Program-made: the position numbers and the translations under genes
The notes under the pieces: model-generated
Told to the model about the DNA's origin: nothing
The model's input: only the letters and a program-made list of their open reading frames with translations
Database searches by the model: none
Part shown: positions 1 to 8,899 of the stretch, in pieces
Layout of the letters: each line of letters begins with the position of its first letter
How positions within the stretch are numbered: the stretch's first letter is position 1
Assembly (NCBI GenBank): GCA_035560795.1
Contig: DATMYV010000018.1
Location: forward strand, 10,916 to 74,915
Length of the DNA stretch: 64,000 bases
From: Longilinea sp035560795
GTDB taxonomy: Bacteria > Chloroflexota > Anaerolineae > Anaerolineales > Anaerolineaceae
Reading direction: 5' to 3'

Positions 1-1038
1 AGTGCAGGCATCGCCCGTGCGCGCGAAGCCTTGGATCGCAGCCAGTACGCCGGCCCAGCACCGGTACCGATCAACATTTATAACGAGGCCATTCGCCGCC
101 AAAGCCGCGGCCGCGTGCAGGTCACCAACCGGATCATGCACCAGGTGCTGGCAAATTTAGTGCTGCCCGAAAAAGCTTTTCAACGTCTGGGGCCTGCCGT
201 CAACTCCGGCACTTCAATGTTTATCTTTGGCCCTCCTGGAAACGGCAAAACCAGCCTGGCACGCGCGATTGGCAACCTGGTGTTAAGCCAGAACATGTTT
301 ATCCCCTATGCCATTTATGTGGACGGGCAGGTGATTAAACTGTATGACTCGGTCAACCATCAGCTTTCCACCGATGAAGATACACCACCGACTGGCACCG
401 GAGCGTTGCGAACTGGTGCCCGCCGCGACCCGCGCTGGGTGCGTATCAAACGTCCTTTCATCGTAACCGGTGGCGAACTCACCCTGGCCGGGCTCGACCT
501 TGTATTTGACGACACCCTGAAATACTACGAAGCGCCTTTCCAGGTGAAGGCAAACGGCGGTATTCTATTGATCGATGACTTTGGCCGCCAGCAGGTCCGT
601 CCGCGTGATCTACTTAACCGTTGGATTGTGCCGCTTGAAAATCGCATTGATTACCTGGCACTGCACACCGGCCGTAAAATTGAAGTGCCATTTGACGTGC
701 TGGTGATGTTCTCGACCAACCTGCCGCCAAAAGACCTGGTTGATGAGGCTTTCTTGCGCCGTCTGCGGCATAAGGTTGAAGTTGGCGATCCATCCTATGA
801 GGATTACCGCGAGATCTTCCGCCGGGTGGCAGCCACCAAGGGCGTGGTTTACAGCGATGAGGGGCTGGCGTACCTGCTGCAGGAGTGGTATATCAAACGC
901 AACCGCAAAATGCGTGCTTCACACCCGCGCGACCTATGCGATCAGATCATCGATATTTCCCGCTATATGGGTACCGAACCGACCATGTCCCGTGAGCTTA
1001 TCGATCTGGCGGCTGAATCCTATTTCGTGGAATTGTAA
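1..1038 (+). CDS. AAA+ ATPase, 5' end outside the window
   Basis: The open frame continues upstream of base 1 (reads SAGIARAREALDRSQ), so the TTG at 31 is probably internal and the gene is partial. The visible 345 residues hold one AAA+ module: Walker A GPPGNGKTS (about nt 229-255), Walker B ILLIDDFGR (about nt 565-590), a sensor-1-like FSTNLPPKDL (about nt 712-741), and an arginine-rich FLRRLRHKVEV that could supply the arginine finger. The C-terminal helical lid ends at the TAA at 1036. Role: an ATP-driven remodelling or MoxR-like chaperone ATPase; the substrate cannot be read from the sequence. It lies 3 bp upstream of a glycerophosphodiesterase and is probably cotranscribed with it. The ATPase assignment is firm; the biological role is unknown. 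Confidence 0.85.
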   Translation, partial: SAGIARAREALDRSQYAGPAPVPINIYNEAIRRQSRGRVQVTNRIMHQVLANLVLPEKAFQRLGPAVNSGTSMFIFGPPGNGKTSLARAIGNLVLSQNMFIPYAIYVDGQVIKLYDSVNHQLSTDEDTPPTGTGALRTGARRDPRWVRIKRPFIVTGGELTLAGLDLVFDDTLKYYEAPFQVKANGGILLIDDFGRQQVRPRDLLNRWIVPLENRIDYLALHTGRKIEVPFDVLVMFSTNLPPKDLVDEAFLRRLRHKVEVGDPSYEDYREIFRRVAATKGVVYSDEGLAYLLQEWYIKRNRKMRASHPRDLCDQIIDISRYMGTEPTMSRELIDLAAESYFVEL

Positions 1039-1041
1039 TAA

Positions 1042-1794
1042 ATGCTCTACGAGCTGCCAAAACCGCTTTTATTGGCCCACCGGGGGGCTTCTGCCTACGC
1101 GCCGGAAAATACGCTGGCAGCCTTTCAATTGGCAATGCAGCAAGGCGCGCATGGGGTCGAATTGGACGCCAAATTGAGCGCCGACGGTGAAATCATGGTC
1201 ATGCATGATGCCTCGGTTGACCGGACAACCAATGGCAGCGGCAAAGTGAACGAGCTTTCGCTGGCAGCTTTGCGCGAACTGGATGCCAGTTTTCATTCGG
1301 ATGGAAAATATCCCGGCCAGAAAATTCCCACCCTGGCTGAGACACTTGAAGCGCTTGGCAGGAATGCGTTCGTCAATATTGAGTTGACCAACTATTCCTC
1401 CCCGCGTGACCGGTTGCCTGAAATGGCAGCCGCGCTGGTTGAAAAAATGGACCTGCGATCCATTGTGTTGTTTAGTTCATTTTTACCGGGGAATTTGCAT
1501 CGCGTTCGCCGTATGTTGGCTGACGCCCGCGTTGCCATGCTGGCTTATCCGGGTATCATGGGCTGGATCGGTCGGGGTTGGATCGGCCGGCGTGCCGCAC
1601 CTGAGATCGTACATCCATATCGGGATGATATCAAACCAGAGTACATCCAACATGAACACCGGTTTGGCAGGCGGATTCATGCCTGGACGGTCGACTCCCC
1701 GAATGAAGCAAAAACTTTCCTATTGATGGGCATCGATGGATTGATAAGCGACGATCCCCCGGCCATGCTGCGTGTGATTGAGGATGTTCGATGA
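1042..1794 (+). CDS. glycerophosphodiester phosphodiesterase (GDPD family)
   Basis: A 250-aa cytosolic enzyme of the GDPD TIM-barrel family that hydrolyses glycerophosphodiesters to sn-glycerol-3-phosphate and an alcohol. Family signatures are clear: AHRGASAYAPENT near residues 12-24 with the catalytic His and Arg, GVELDAKLSADG with the metal-binding Glu/Asp, and VMHDASVDRTTNG with the second catalytic His. The C-terminal HAWTVDSPNEAKTFLLMGIDGLISDDP is the typical barrel closure. There is no signal peptide, so intracellular phospholipid turnover is likely. Its stop codon overlaps the start of the next gene (ATGA at 1791-1794), indicating translational coupling. The exact substrate is not determined. 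Confidence 0.93.
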   Translation: MLYELPKPLLLAHRGASAYAPENTLAAFQLAMQQGAHGVELDAKLSADGEIMVMHDASVDRTTNGSGKVNELSLAALRELDASFHSDGKYPGQKIPTLAETLEALGRNAFVNIELTNYSSPRDRLPEMAAALVEKMDLRSIVLFSSFLPGNLHRVRRMLADARVAMLAYPGIMGWIGRGWIGRRAAPEIVHPYRDDIKPEYIQHEHRFGRRIHAWTVDSPNEAKTFLLMGIDGLISDDPPAMLRVIEDVR

Positions 1795-2762
1795 TACCGC
1801 AAAATTGGATTACCGAAGCGGGAGAACGCCTTCGCGGCCGGATCAAGCGCACGCCGGTAACATTTGACGCAGCCCTGGATTGTTTTCTGAAATGGGAAAA
1901 CCAACAGGAAACGGGTTCTTTCAAACTACGCGGCGCGTTGAACAAGGTGCTGACTTTGCAGCCATGGGAACGCGACCAGGGATTGGTGACCTCCTCGGCG
2001 GGAAATCATGGACAGGGCGTTGCGGTGGCGGCTCGTTTGATGGGCGCAAAAGTAACCATTTTCGCATCGGAACATGCGGTATCCACAAAAATAGACTCAA
2101 TGCGGGCTATGGGTGCCGATGTTCGCCTTGTAGCTGGTGGCTATGCCCAGGCCGAGGCGGCGGGGATTCAATTTGCAGCACAACAGGAGCAAATCTGGAT
2201 ATCGCCTTATAACGACGCGCAGGTGATCGCTGGCCAGGCGACCGTCGGGCTTGAACTGTTGGATGAGGTTCCTGTTGATGAGTTGGCAGCGGTGGTCGTA
2301 CCCGTTGGCGGCGGCGGATTGATTGCCGGAATTGGTCTGGTCATGGATCAACTGCCATCCGAAAGCCGTCCCCGCCTGATTGGCGTGCAATCAACAGCCT
2401 CGTCGTATTTTCACGCGATATTCCATCAGGGTTCTCAAGATGGAGTGGTCGAGAGCGCCAGCCTGGCAGACGGATTAGCCGGCCGGGTTGAAGACGGCTC
2501 GATCACCATCCCCCTGGTACGGAAACTGGTGGATGAGATAATTTTGGTAAACGAGGCGGAAATTGAACAGGCTGTCGCGGCGGCTTGGTATCGCTATGGC
2601 GCCGTGATTGAGGGATCAGCCGCCGTGGTACTCGCTGCTGCATTGACCGGAAAATTCTCCCAGCGTCCGGCTGCTTTGATTATCAGCGGTGGGAATATCC
2701 AGCCCGAAACCCACCAACAATTGTTGCAGCGCTGGAGTCCGAAGGATAGATCCAATCAATGA
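1791..2762 (+). CDS. PLP-dependent threonine dehydratase / serine racemase-like enzyme
   Basis: A 323-aa fold-type II PLP enzyme. The Schiff-base lysine is in ENQQETGSFKLRGA (about residues 36-49), the phosphate-side motif is SSAGNHGQGVA (about 69-79), and the glycine loop that holds the PLP phosphate is VPVGGGGLIAG (about 170-180). The family converts threonine or serine to the 2-oxo acid plus ammonia, or racemises serine. It lacks the C-terminal ACT regulatory domain of biosynthetic IlvA, so it resembles the short catabolic TdcB/serine-racemase type. It is coupled by 4-bp ATGA overlaps to the genes on both sides. Substrate choice between Thr, Ser and related hydroxyamino acids is open. Confidence 0.88.
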   Translation: MIPQNWITEAGERLRGRIKRTPVTFDAALDCFLKWENQQETGSFKLRGALNKVLTLQPWERDQGLVTSSAGNHGQGVAVAARLMGAKVTIFASEHAVSTKIDSMRAMGADVRLVAGGYAQAEAAGIQFAAQQEQIWISPYNDAQVIAGQATVGLELLDEVPVDELAAVVVPVGGGGLIAGIGLVMDQLPSESRPRLIGVQSTASSYFHAIFHQGSQDGVVESASLADGLAGRVEDGSITIPLVRKLVDEIILVNEAEIEQAVAAAWYRYGAVIEGSAAVVLAAALTGKFSQRPAALIISGGNIQPETHQQLLQRWSPKDRSNQ

Positions 2763-5533
2763 AACCGACTGGTTTCAACTGGGTACGGATATTGGTCATT
2801 CTCAGCCTGTTGGCGGCGGTTCTTTCGCCAGCCAGTGGGGCGGCTGTGATAGCCCAGGGCAATGCCGAAGCTCAGGCCAGTGCACTGTTGGGAAAGATGT
2901 CTCCCGAAGAAAAAGTCGGGCAGATATTCTTGGTGACATTTGATGGCAGCAGTCTAAAACCTGAAGCGCCAATTCTCAACTTGATTGCTAAAAGACATAT
3001 CGGCGGGGTTGTGCTTCAGTCCAGCAAGGATAATTTTACTGGCGGTCCCGATGCACTTTCACAGGCAGCCGGATTAATTTCCACCCTGCAAACAACAGAA
3101 TGGGAGGACGCCCAACAACCGTCAACCTCCGATCATTTTATTCCACTGCTGGTGGGGATAGTGCAAGAAGGTGACCTGGCACCCTACGATCAATTGTATA
3201 ACGGTATGACAGCGTTACCCAGCGAAATGGCAATCGGCGCTACCTGGGACACCACGCTGGCTGAACGCGTTGGCGATGTAATGGGCAAAGAATTGAATGC
3301 ATTGGGCGTGAACCTGTTGATAGGACCATCGCTAGATGTGATGGATGAACCGCATACCGACGGCCGTGAGGACCTGGGAGTACGCGTTTTTGGAGGCGAT
3401 CCCTTTTGGGTTGGCGTAATGGGCCAGGCGTATATTCGCGGCCTGCATGCCGGCAGTAATCAAGCTTTGGCAGTGATTGGCAAGAATTTTCCCGGCCGCG
3501 GCGCCTCGGATCGACCCTCCGATATTGAAGTCGCCACCGTGCGTAAAACCTTCGAACAACTAAAGAGTGTTGAATTGGCCCCATTTGCTGCCGTGAGCGG
3601 TAATTCAGCTAGCTCTGAGGGTACATTGGATGGTTTACTGGTTTCGCACATCCGCTATCAAGGATTGCAGGGCCAGGTGAATGCGAATACACGCCCGGTG
3701 AGTCTTGATGCGGCGGCATTGGACGGCCTGATGAACCTGGAGGAATTTTCAACCTGGCGATCTACTGGCGGAGTACTGGTCAGTGATAACCTTGGCAGCA
3801 ATGCGGTTCGCCAGCTCTTTGATCCATCGGGGAAAAATTTTGACGGCCGTCAGGTTGCGCGCAGTGCATTTCTGGCAGGTAATGATCTTCTTTACGTGGA
3901 TAATTTTGTCTCCAGCGGCGATCCGGACGCTTACACAACGCTTGAACGTACGTTGGATTTCTTCGTTCAGAAATACCGTGAAGATGCTGCTTTTGCTGAA
4001 CGGGTGGATAAATCTGTCTCCCGGATATTGACCCTGAAATTCCGCCTGTATCCGACCTTTACCCTTCAATCGGTGCTTGCACCCCAGCAAAAATTACCCG
4101 AGATTGGTCAATCGAGCGGTTTGACCTTCGAAGTGGCACAAAAAGCCGCTTCATTGATCAGCCCGGATGCACAAGATCTGCCTTCTGTCCTACCTCGTCC
4201 GCCGTTTGTGAGTGAACGGATCGTTTTCCTGACCGACGTTCAAACCACGCGCCAGTGCAGCAATTGCTCCGATCAAGCCATCCTCGGGTTGGATGCCCTG
4301 CAAAATGCAGTTCTGCGGTTGTATGGTCCGCAGACCAGCGGTCAGGTGGTATCCGTCCATACCAGTTCTCATTCCTTTGCCGAATTGACCCGCCTACTGG
4401 ATAAAGTTGAAATGGAATCGACGCTCGAGACCGATTTGCAGCAAGCAGCCTGGATTGTTGTTGCAATGAGGGGCGAAAGCAGCGATCGAGCCGAATCACG
4501 GGCGCTGACCAGACTATTGGCGGAACGTTCGGACTTGATTCGCGATAAAAAGATCGTCGTTTTCGCTTTTGGTGCGCCATATTATCTGGATGCCACCGAT
4601 TTATCTAAAATTTCTGCCTATTATGCCATGTATAGCAAAACGCCTGCGTTTATCGAAGTGGCTGCCCGGATTTTGTTCCAGGAAATGCCTCTAACCGGGG
4701 CTTCTCCTGTCTCGGTTCCAGGCGCAGGATATTCGCTCAGCCGCGTTCTTGCTCCCGATGCAGCCCAAGTCATACCGCTCTATCTGGATATACCTGAAGA
4801 AGGTTCCATTGCGGCGGATATAACCCCCACGCCCACCGAAGTCCCAACCTTTAAAGTGGGAGATACGCTTCCGTTAAAAACCGGCCTGATACTGGATCAA
4901 AACCGCCACCCCGTACCAGATGGTACTACTGTTCAATTCATATTCACCACGGGACGTGATAACGCCGTGACCCAGCAAATAACCAGCAAGACCACCAGTG
5001 GCGTGGCGCGGGCAGCATTTCGCATCCAGAATACCGGGATTCTTGAAATTCGGGCCGTGAGCAGCCCGGCAGAGACATCGCAAATATTGAGACTGGATGT
5101 CAGCGGCGAACAAGCCGCTGCGGTAACCGCCATTGTCCCAACGGTTCAAATTGAACCCTCGGCGACGGCTGCGCCAACATTAAGCCCGACGCCTGAAGCG
5201 ACTCCAGAACCTGCCAGCTCAGCAGGTTCTGACAAGCGCCTGTTGAACTGGTTGGTGGCCGTTGGTTTTATCTGGTTGTGCGCTGCTGGAATATTTGTCC
5301 TTGGTAGAATGCGTTTATCACTGCGTTGGGGCATTCGTTGGGGTTTACTCGCTGCCGTTGGAGGATTGATCGTCTATACGGTTGTGAATATATTCCTTGA
5401 GGATGGCAATTCGTGGCTATCCCTGGGTGTTGGCCGCGCGATCTTCCTGGCATTGTGCGGTGTCCTGGCAGGCTGGGCTTTTGGCATTTACTGGCAGCGC
5501 CGCGTTCAAAACACCGGGAAACGCAGCCATTAA
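2759..5533 (+). CDS. membrane-anchored GH3-like protein with altered catalytic loop
   Basis: A 924-aa exported protein. An N-terminal hydrophobic segment (RILVILSLLAAVLSPASG) precedes a glycoside hydrolase family 3 (NagZ-like) TIM barrel starting at SALLGKMSPEEKVGQIF. The substrate-loop motif that reads KHFPGHG...DSH in NagZ is KNFPGRGASDRPSD here, so both motif histidines and the catalytic-dyad His are replaced. The nucleophile-type Asp is kept in GVLVSDNLG. Downstream come a GH3 C-terminal-like region, an Ig-like domain (about residues 685-785), a Thr/Pro-rich linker and three hydrophobic segments before a basic tail. The family removes beta-N-acetylglucosamine from peptidoglycan or glycans. 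Activity is uncertain here; a binding role or different acid/base chemistry is possible. Confidence 0.82.
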   Translation: MKPTGFNWVRILVILSLLAAVLSPASGAAVIAQGNAEAQASALLGKMSPEEKVGQIFLVTFDGSSLKPEAPILNLIAKRHIGGVVLQSSKDNFTGGPDALSQAAGLISTLQTTEWEDAQQPSTSDHFIPLLVGIVQEGDLAPYDQLYNGMTALPSEMAIGATWDTTLAERVGDVMGKELNALGVNLLIGPSLDVMDEPHTDGREDLGVRVFGGDPFWVGVMGQAYIRGLHAGSNQALAVIGKNFPGRGASDRPSDIEVATVRKTFEQLKSVELAPFAAVSGNSASSEGTLDGLLVSHIRYQGLQGQVNANTRPVSLDAAALDGLMNLEEFSTWRSTGGVLVSDNLGSNAVRQLFDPSGKNFDGRQVARSAFLAGNDLLYVDNFVSSGDPDAYTTLERTLDFFVQKYREDAAFAERVDKSVSRILTLKFRLYPTFTLQSVLAPQQKLPEIGQSSGLTFEVAQKAASLISPDAQDLPSVLPRPPFVSERIVFLTDVQTTRQCSNCSDQAILGLDALQNAVLRLYGPQTSGQVVSVHTSSHSFAELTRLLDKVEMESTLETDLQQAAWIVVAMRGESSDRAESRALTRLLAERSDLIRDKKIVVFAFGAPYYLDATDLSKISAYYAMYSKTPAFIEVAARILFQEMPLTGASPVSVPGAGYSLSRVLAPDAAQVIPLYLDIPEEGSIAADITPTPTEVPTFKVGDTLPLKTGLILDQNRHPVPDGTTVQFIFTTGRDNAVTQQITSKTTSGVARAAFRIQNTGILEIRAVSSPAETSQILRLDVSGEQAAAVTAIVPTVQIEPSATAAPTLSPTPEATPEPASSAGSDKRLLNWLVAVGFIWLCAAGIFVLGRMRLSLRWGIRWGLLAAVGGLIVYTVVNIFLEDGNSWLSLGVGRAIFLALCGVLAGWAFGIYWQRRVQNTGKRSH

Positions 5534-5622
5534 GTCCGATCGGCTTATGTAAATAATCTGGACAAAAAAAACGGTCGCCAGTAATGCAATCGTTGATTTT
5601 TTAACGAATGGCGCCGATTCAG

Positions 5623-6606
5623 TTACCGAAACAGCACAGAAATAAATGAAACTGCGGTCAACGCAATGGCTGCCCAAAGCAGGGTTTTTTCAGTGGGCAT
5701 CCTCAGGAAATCCTTAACCGTTAGTTTGTGATTGACGGTGCGCGGGAGTGAAGGCCGGTCGCCCAGCAAACCCTGGCGAAAGCGTTCAATCGTTTCCGGG
5801 CGTTCATCAGGGTGTAGCGACATTGCCCATAAAATGGCGCGTTCGGTGCGCAGGCTGATGTCGTTATTGATTGAGCGCGGCGGGAGCAGGTTTTCAGGGT
5901 TGAGAAAACGATCGCGGGCTTCGGCTGGCGACTGGTTGGTGAGCAGATGGTATAGCGTAGCACCAAACGAATAAATATCGCTGCGTACATCCGTATGACC
6001 GCTATCGCCGCCATATTGTTCCAGGGGAGTGTAAATGGCAGTCCCTTGTCCTTGAAGTACCGTGATGGTTACTTCACCAGGCGCCAGCAATTTGACCAGG
6101 CCAAAATCAACCAGTTTAAGCAAGCCTGACGGGGTTACCTTGAGATTGCTGGGTTTGATATCTCGATGCAGAATGGGCGGTTCCTGGCCGTGCAGGTAGG
6201 TGAGCGCATCACAGAGTTGGGACGCCCAACTAAGAACCTCATTTTCCATAAGGAAACGGTCTTCCTGCCGCGCTTCGAGCATCAAGGTGCGCAAATCCTT
6301 GCCTGGGACGAAATCCATTACCAGATAATCGCGCGACCCGATCGAAAAGAAATCGGAAACCTTGGGGAGATTGGGATGATCCAGACGAGCTAAAACGGTG
6401 GCTTCGCGCAGGAATTGATCGCGAGCTTCACGCACCATGTCTTGCGGCAATGTGCGGTCGTGTTCAACTTCCTTCAAAGCACATTGACGGCCTTCAAGGC
6501 GCAGATCGTCAGCCAGGTATATGCTTCCCATCCCGCCCTGACCGATAATCCGGCGAATCCTGTAGCGGCCTCGCAGCACTTCCCCGGCTTTTAGGGGGAC
6601 TGGCAT
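5623..6606 (-). CDS. membrane-tethered Hanks-type Ser/Thr protein kinase
   Basis: The kinase domain is complete: Gly-rich loop IGQGGMGSIYLA, Lys in CALKEVEH, HRD loop LHRDIKPSNLK, DFG in LVDFGLVKLL, and the activation-segment end YTPLEQYGG. A single C-terminal hydrophobic segment (LLWAAIALTAVSFISVLF) anchors it with almost no extracellular part, so it probably has no external sensor. I place the start at 6606 (MPVPLKAGEVLRGRY) because a GGTGGAG ribosome site lies 8 nt upstream and the kinase fold starts just after. The frame stays open to a GTG at 6699 and an ATG at 6693, which would add about 30 unremarkable residues. It is divergent from an FHA-winged-helix regulator, a likely phospho-partner. 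Confidence 0.92.
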   Translation of the reverse strand: MPVPLKAGEVLRGRYRIRRIIGQGGMGSIYLADDLRLEGRQCALKEVEHDRTLPQDMVREARDQFLREATVLARLDHPNLPKVSDFFSIGSRDYLVMDFVPGKDLRTLMLEARQEDRFLMENEVLSWASQLCDALTYLHGQEPPILHRDIKPSNLKVTPSGLLKLVDFGLVKLLAPGEVTITVLQGQGTAIYTPLEQYGGDSGHTDVRSDIYSFGATLYHLLTNQSPAEARDRFLNPENLLPPRSINNDISLRTERAILWAMSLHPDERPETIERFRQGLLGDRPSLPRTVNHKLTVKDFLRMPTEKTLLWAAIALTAVSFISVLFR

Positions 6607-6713
6607 CGAGCGGCTCCACCTTCTGGCGGACGGTTGTTCGATTAACGGATTTCTCGGCGTGAAATTGGACCCGTCAATCGACCAGACCGCCATTCCCACA
6701 AAAATTCAATTTC

Positions 6714-6737
6714 TGATATATTATACCTCGTAGAGGT
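6714..6737. promoter_or_regulatory. divergent promoter and inverted repeat between kinase and FHA regulator
   Basis: On the + strand an extended -10 TGATATATT lies at 6714-6722, about 60 bp before the FHA gene. On the - strand TATAAT lies at 6725-6720, pointing to the kinase. Immediately beside them is an inverted repeat ACCTC-GTA-GAGGT at 6725-6737. This arrangement fits an operator controlling both directions, possibly bound by the winged helix of the FHA protein. No convincing -35 elements are visible. Confidence 0.5.
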
Positions 6738-6782
6738 TAATCCAAGAAGCGCAGGGTTACCTTCTCGCGGGGAGAATGCGAT

Positions 6783-7454
6783 ATGCTGCCTGATTCGCCA
6801 GTTCTGATCGGACAAACAGGTCCGCTGAATGGAGAACGTTTTTCCGTTGCGGACGAGATGATCATTGGACGCGACGCGGCCTGTACTGTGGTGGTTACCG
6901 ACCGGCAGGTGTCCCGTTATCATGCCCGTATTACCCTGAAAGAGGGCAGCGCGCTACTTGAGGATTTAGGCAGTAAAAATGGGACATATTTGAATGGCGA
7001 TGTGATTTCGGAACCATTAATTCTCCAAGATGGCGATGTGATTCAAGTGGCATTGGTACAACAGTTTATCTACCTCAGTTCGGATGCTACCATGCCCATG
7101 GCGGGCACGTTCTCCTGGCCGGTGGAAAAACCGCTCGAGGATCATACTGGACGCTTATTCCTGGATCCGCGTTCGCGCCGGGTTTGGGTGGAAGAAAAAG
7201 AAGTGTTACCGCCGCTCTCCGTACCTCAGTTCCGGCTTTTACAAACCCTCTATGATCAACAGGACAAGGTCGTTTCCCGACAGGCGCTTATCACGATGAT
7301 CTGGAGTGAAGAGGAAGCGGTCGGCGTCTCAGAACAAGCCCTGGACGCCCTGGTTCGGCGCCTGCGCGACCGTCTGGCACAGCTGGATGCCAGTCACACC
7401 TATTTGGTGACGGTGCGCGGTCACGGCCTGAGGTTGGATAACCCAAAACGATAA
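6783..7454 (+). CDS. FHA domain - OmpR-type winged-helix regulator
   Basis: A 223-aa cytosolic protein with two domains. Residues about 10-90 form a forkhead-associated (phosphothreonine-binding) domain with IIGRDAAC, SRYHARI and DLGSKNGTYLNG motifs. Residues about 125-220 form a PhoB/OmpR-type winged helix (VPQFRLLQTLYD, VSRQALITMIW, ALDALVRRLRDRL, VRGHGLRL). There is no receiver domain, so DNA binding is likely governed by phosphopeptide recognition, as in EmbR-like regulators with a different domain order. Its divergent neighbour is a Ser/Thr kinase, which suggests a kinase-to-FHA pathway. Targets are unknown; the inverted repeat between the two genes is a plausible autoregulatory site. 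Confidence 0.9.
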   Translation: MLPDSPVLIGQTGPLNGERFSVADEMIIGRDAACTVVVTDRQVSRYHARITLKEGSALLEDLGSKNGTYLNGDVISEPLILQDGDVIQVALVQQFIYLSSDATMPMAGTFSWPVEKPLEDHTGRLFLDPRSRRVWVEEKEVLPPLSVPQFRLLQTLYDQQDKVVSRQALITMIWSEEEAVGVSEQALDALVRRLRDRLAQLDASHTYLVTVRGHGLRLDNPKR

Positions 7455-7459
7455 TTAAG

Positions 7460-7490
7460 AAAACAGGGCTTTTTGAAAAGCCCTGTTTTC
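7460..7490. terminator. bidirectional intrinsic terminator
   Basis: Arms AAAACAGGGCTTTT (7460-7473) and AAAAGCCCTGTTTT (7476-7489) are perfect complements, with A- and T-rich flanks on both sides. It sits between the convergent FHA gene (+) and CpXC gene (-) and can stop transcripts from either direction. Confidence 0.88.
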
Positions 7491-7514
7491 TAAAAATAAG
7501 ACAAATTGTTATTT

Positions 7515-8867
7515 TCAGGCTTTGAGCTTGGTCTGCATGGAAAAGCGTAAAGCTGAGTGGTAGACATCCTGCAGTTTGGCTGACATCTCCGCTGATTGGC
7601 CGTCGCCATCGCTCTGAACCACCAGACTGTTTAATGCCTGAATAAATTCATCCGTGACCATGCTGGTGTTTTCCTGCAGCAGTTTTTGCCGGGCATTTTC
7701 ATCTTCTGCGGCTAATAGTTTCTCAATCAGTTCAACTTCAGGCGGTGGGGCGCTGGCTTCTTCGACAACTTTGGCAATCTTGCCCAGTTTTCCAAGGCGC
7801 ATCAGATCGGCTTTTTGACGAGCCAGCTCTTGTTGTGTCTTCAATGCTTCAATAAAATACTCATTGATGCCAGGCAGGACTTCGCGCGCGGCGGCTTCGA
7901 CATCTTCAGCAGCCAGAACCTGATCCAACAGTTGTTGGGAAGCTTTCATTTCTTCTTGAATCTGCTTATCGATTTCCGTGGTCAAATCCAGCAGCTTGGC
8001 GCGCATATCCAATAATTTCTGTTTTTCCTCGCCTGTCGCTTTTTCAACCCGGTCACTGAGGATCTGGAAAAACTGGTAATCCAAACCGCCGCGGGTCAGG
8101 CTGACGTAGGTTGCCAGGCGGGTGTCGCTGGGCGACGCGATTATTAAATCAAGCAGCTTTTCACGGGTCAAGCCAGTTTTGCTGGCTTCCTGCAGCAACC
8201 TTTGTGCTTCCTGCGCTTCCTGTGCATTGGCAAGTAATTTCTTGCCCACCTCGGTTTGGGTCACCAGTTCCTGCTGGAGTTGGGCGAGCATACGGGCATT
8301 CTGCTCATCGCCCTGGGCCATGGTGGCCTGAATGATGCGGCTGAACATGGCGAAGAAACTCTCATCGATCAGGGTTTGTTCCTGCTGGATGATCGTACTG
8401 CGGTCTGCTGCGACCGAGGTCGAAAGCAACCGCTGCAGCAGATTGAGGCGTTTTTGTTGTTCCTCCAGCATTTCGCGGGTTACGCCATCACCTTCCAAGA
8501 TTTTCTCCACCATGGTTTGAAAGGTGAGCATTGACTGTGGTCGCAGCAAGTAGGCTTTGCGTTTATCAACCGGAAGCTTGTTCATCACCAGATTGATCAG
8601 CGGACCAATCAATTTTTCTTGTTCATTTAGCGGCAGACCCATTTCAGAAGGGAAGAAGGTCAGCAATAATTCTTTATCAGGATCATGATAGACAATCGGC
8701 GTGCTAAGCATCCCCTCATACCCGCAGGTGGGGCAGTGGATCATATTGGCTGACCCGCCCAACAGGCGTTGTTTGGCCTGGGGATCAACATTCAAATCAA
8801 AAAGTTGCTCAACATCAGCAACGACCGGCGATTTACAGCGCGGACAGTTGGTGCGTATAGATGACAT
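7515..8867 (-). CDS. CpXC-domain protein with long helical C-terminal region
   Basis: A 450-aa protein without signal or membrane segments. The N-terminal 110 residues are a CpXC domain, a predicted zinc-binding module, with NCPRCKSPV and HCPTCGYEG cysteine pairs followed by the typical PIVYHDPDKELLLTFFPSEM stretch. The remaining 340 residues are rich in Ala, Glu, Gln and Leu and look entirely alpha-helical, with much of it coiled-coil-like. The domain family has no settled biochemical function. It is the last gene of a minus-strand run after a histidine kinase (32 bp gap), so a link to signalling is possible but unproven. Confidence 0.85.
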   Translation of the reverse strand: MSSIRTNCPRCKSPVVADVEQLFDLNVDPQAKQRLLGGSANMIHCPTCGYEGMLSTPIVYHDPDKELLLTFFPSEMGLPLNEQEKLIGPLINLVMNKLPVDKRKAYLLRPQSMLTFQTMVEKILEGDGVTREMLEEQQKRLNLLQRLLSTSVAADRSTIIQQEQTLIDESFFAMFSRIIQATMAQGDEQNARMLAQLQQELVTQTEVGKKLLANAQEAQEAQRLLQEASKTGLTREKLLDLIIASPSDTRLATYVSLTRGGLDYQFFQILSDRVEKATGEEKQKLLDMRAKLLDLTTEIDKQIQEEMKASQQLLDQVLAAEDVEAAAREVLPGINEYFIEALKTQQELARQKADLMRLGKLGKIAKVVEEASAPPPEVELIEKLLAAEDENARQKLLQENTSMVTDEFIQALNSLVVQSDGDGQSAEMSAKLQDVYHSALRFSMQTKLKA

Positions 8868-8899
8868 TTGTTCGCTCTCTAAAGAAAAGATGGGCTAGA

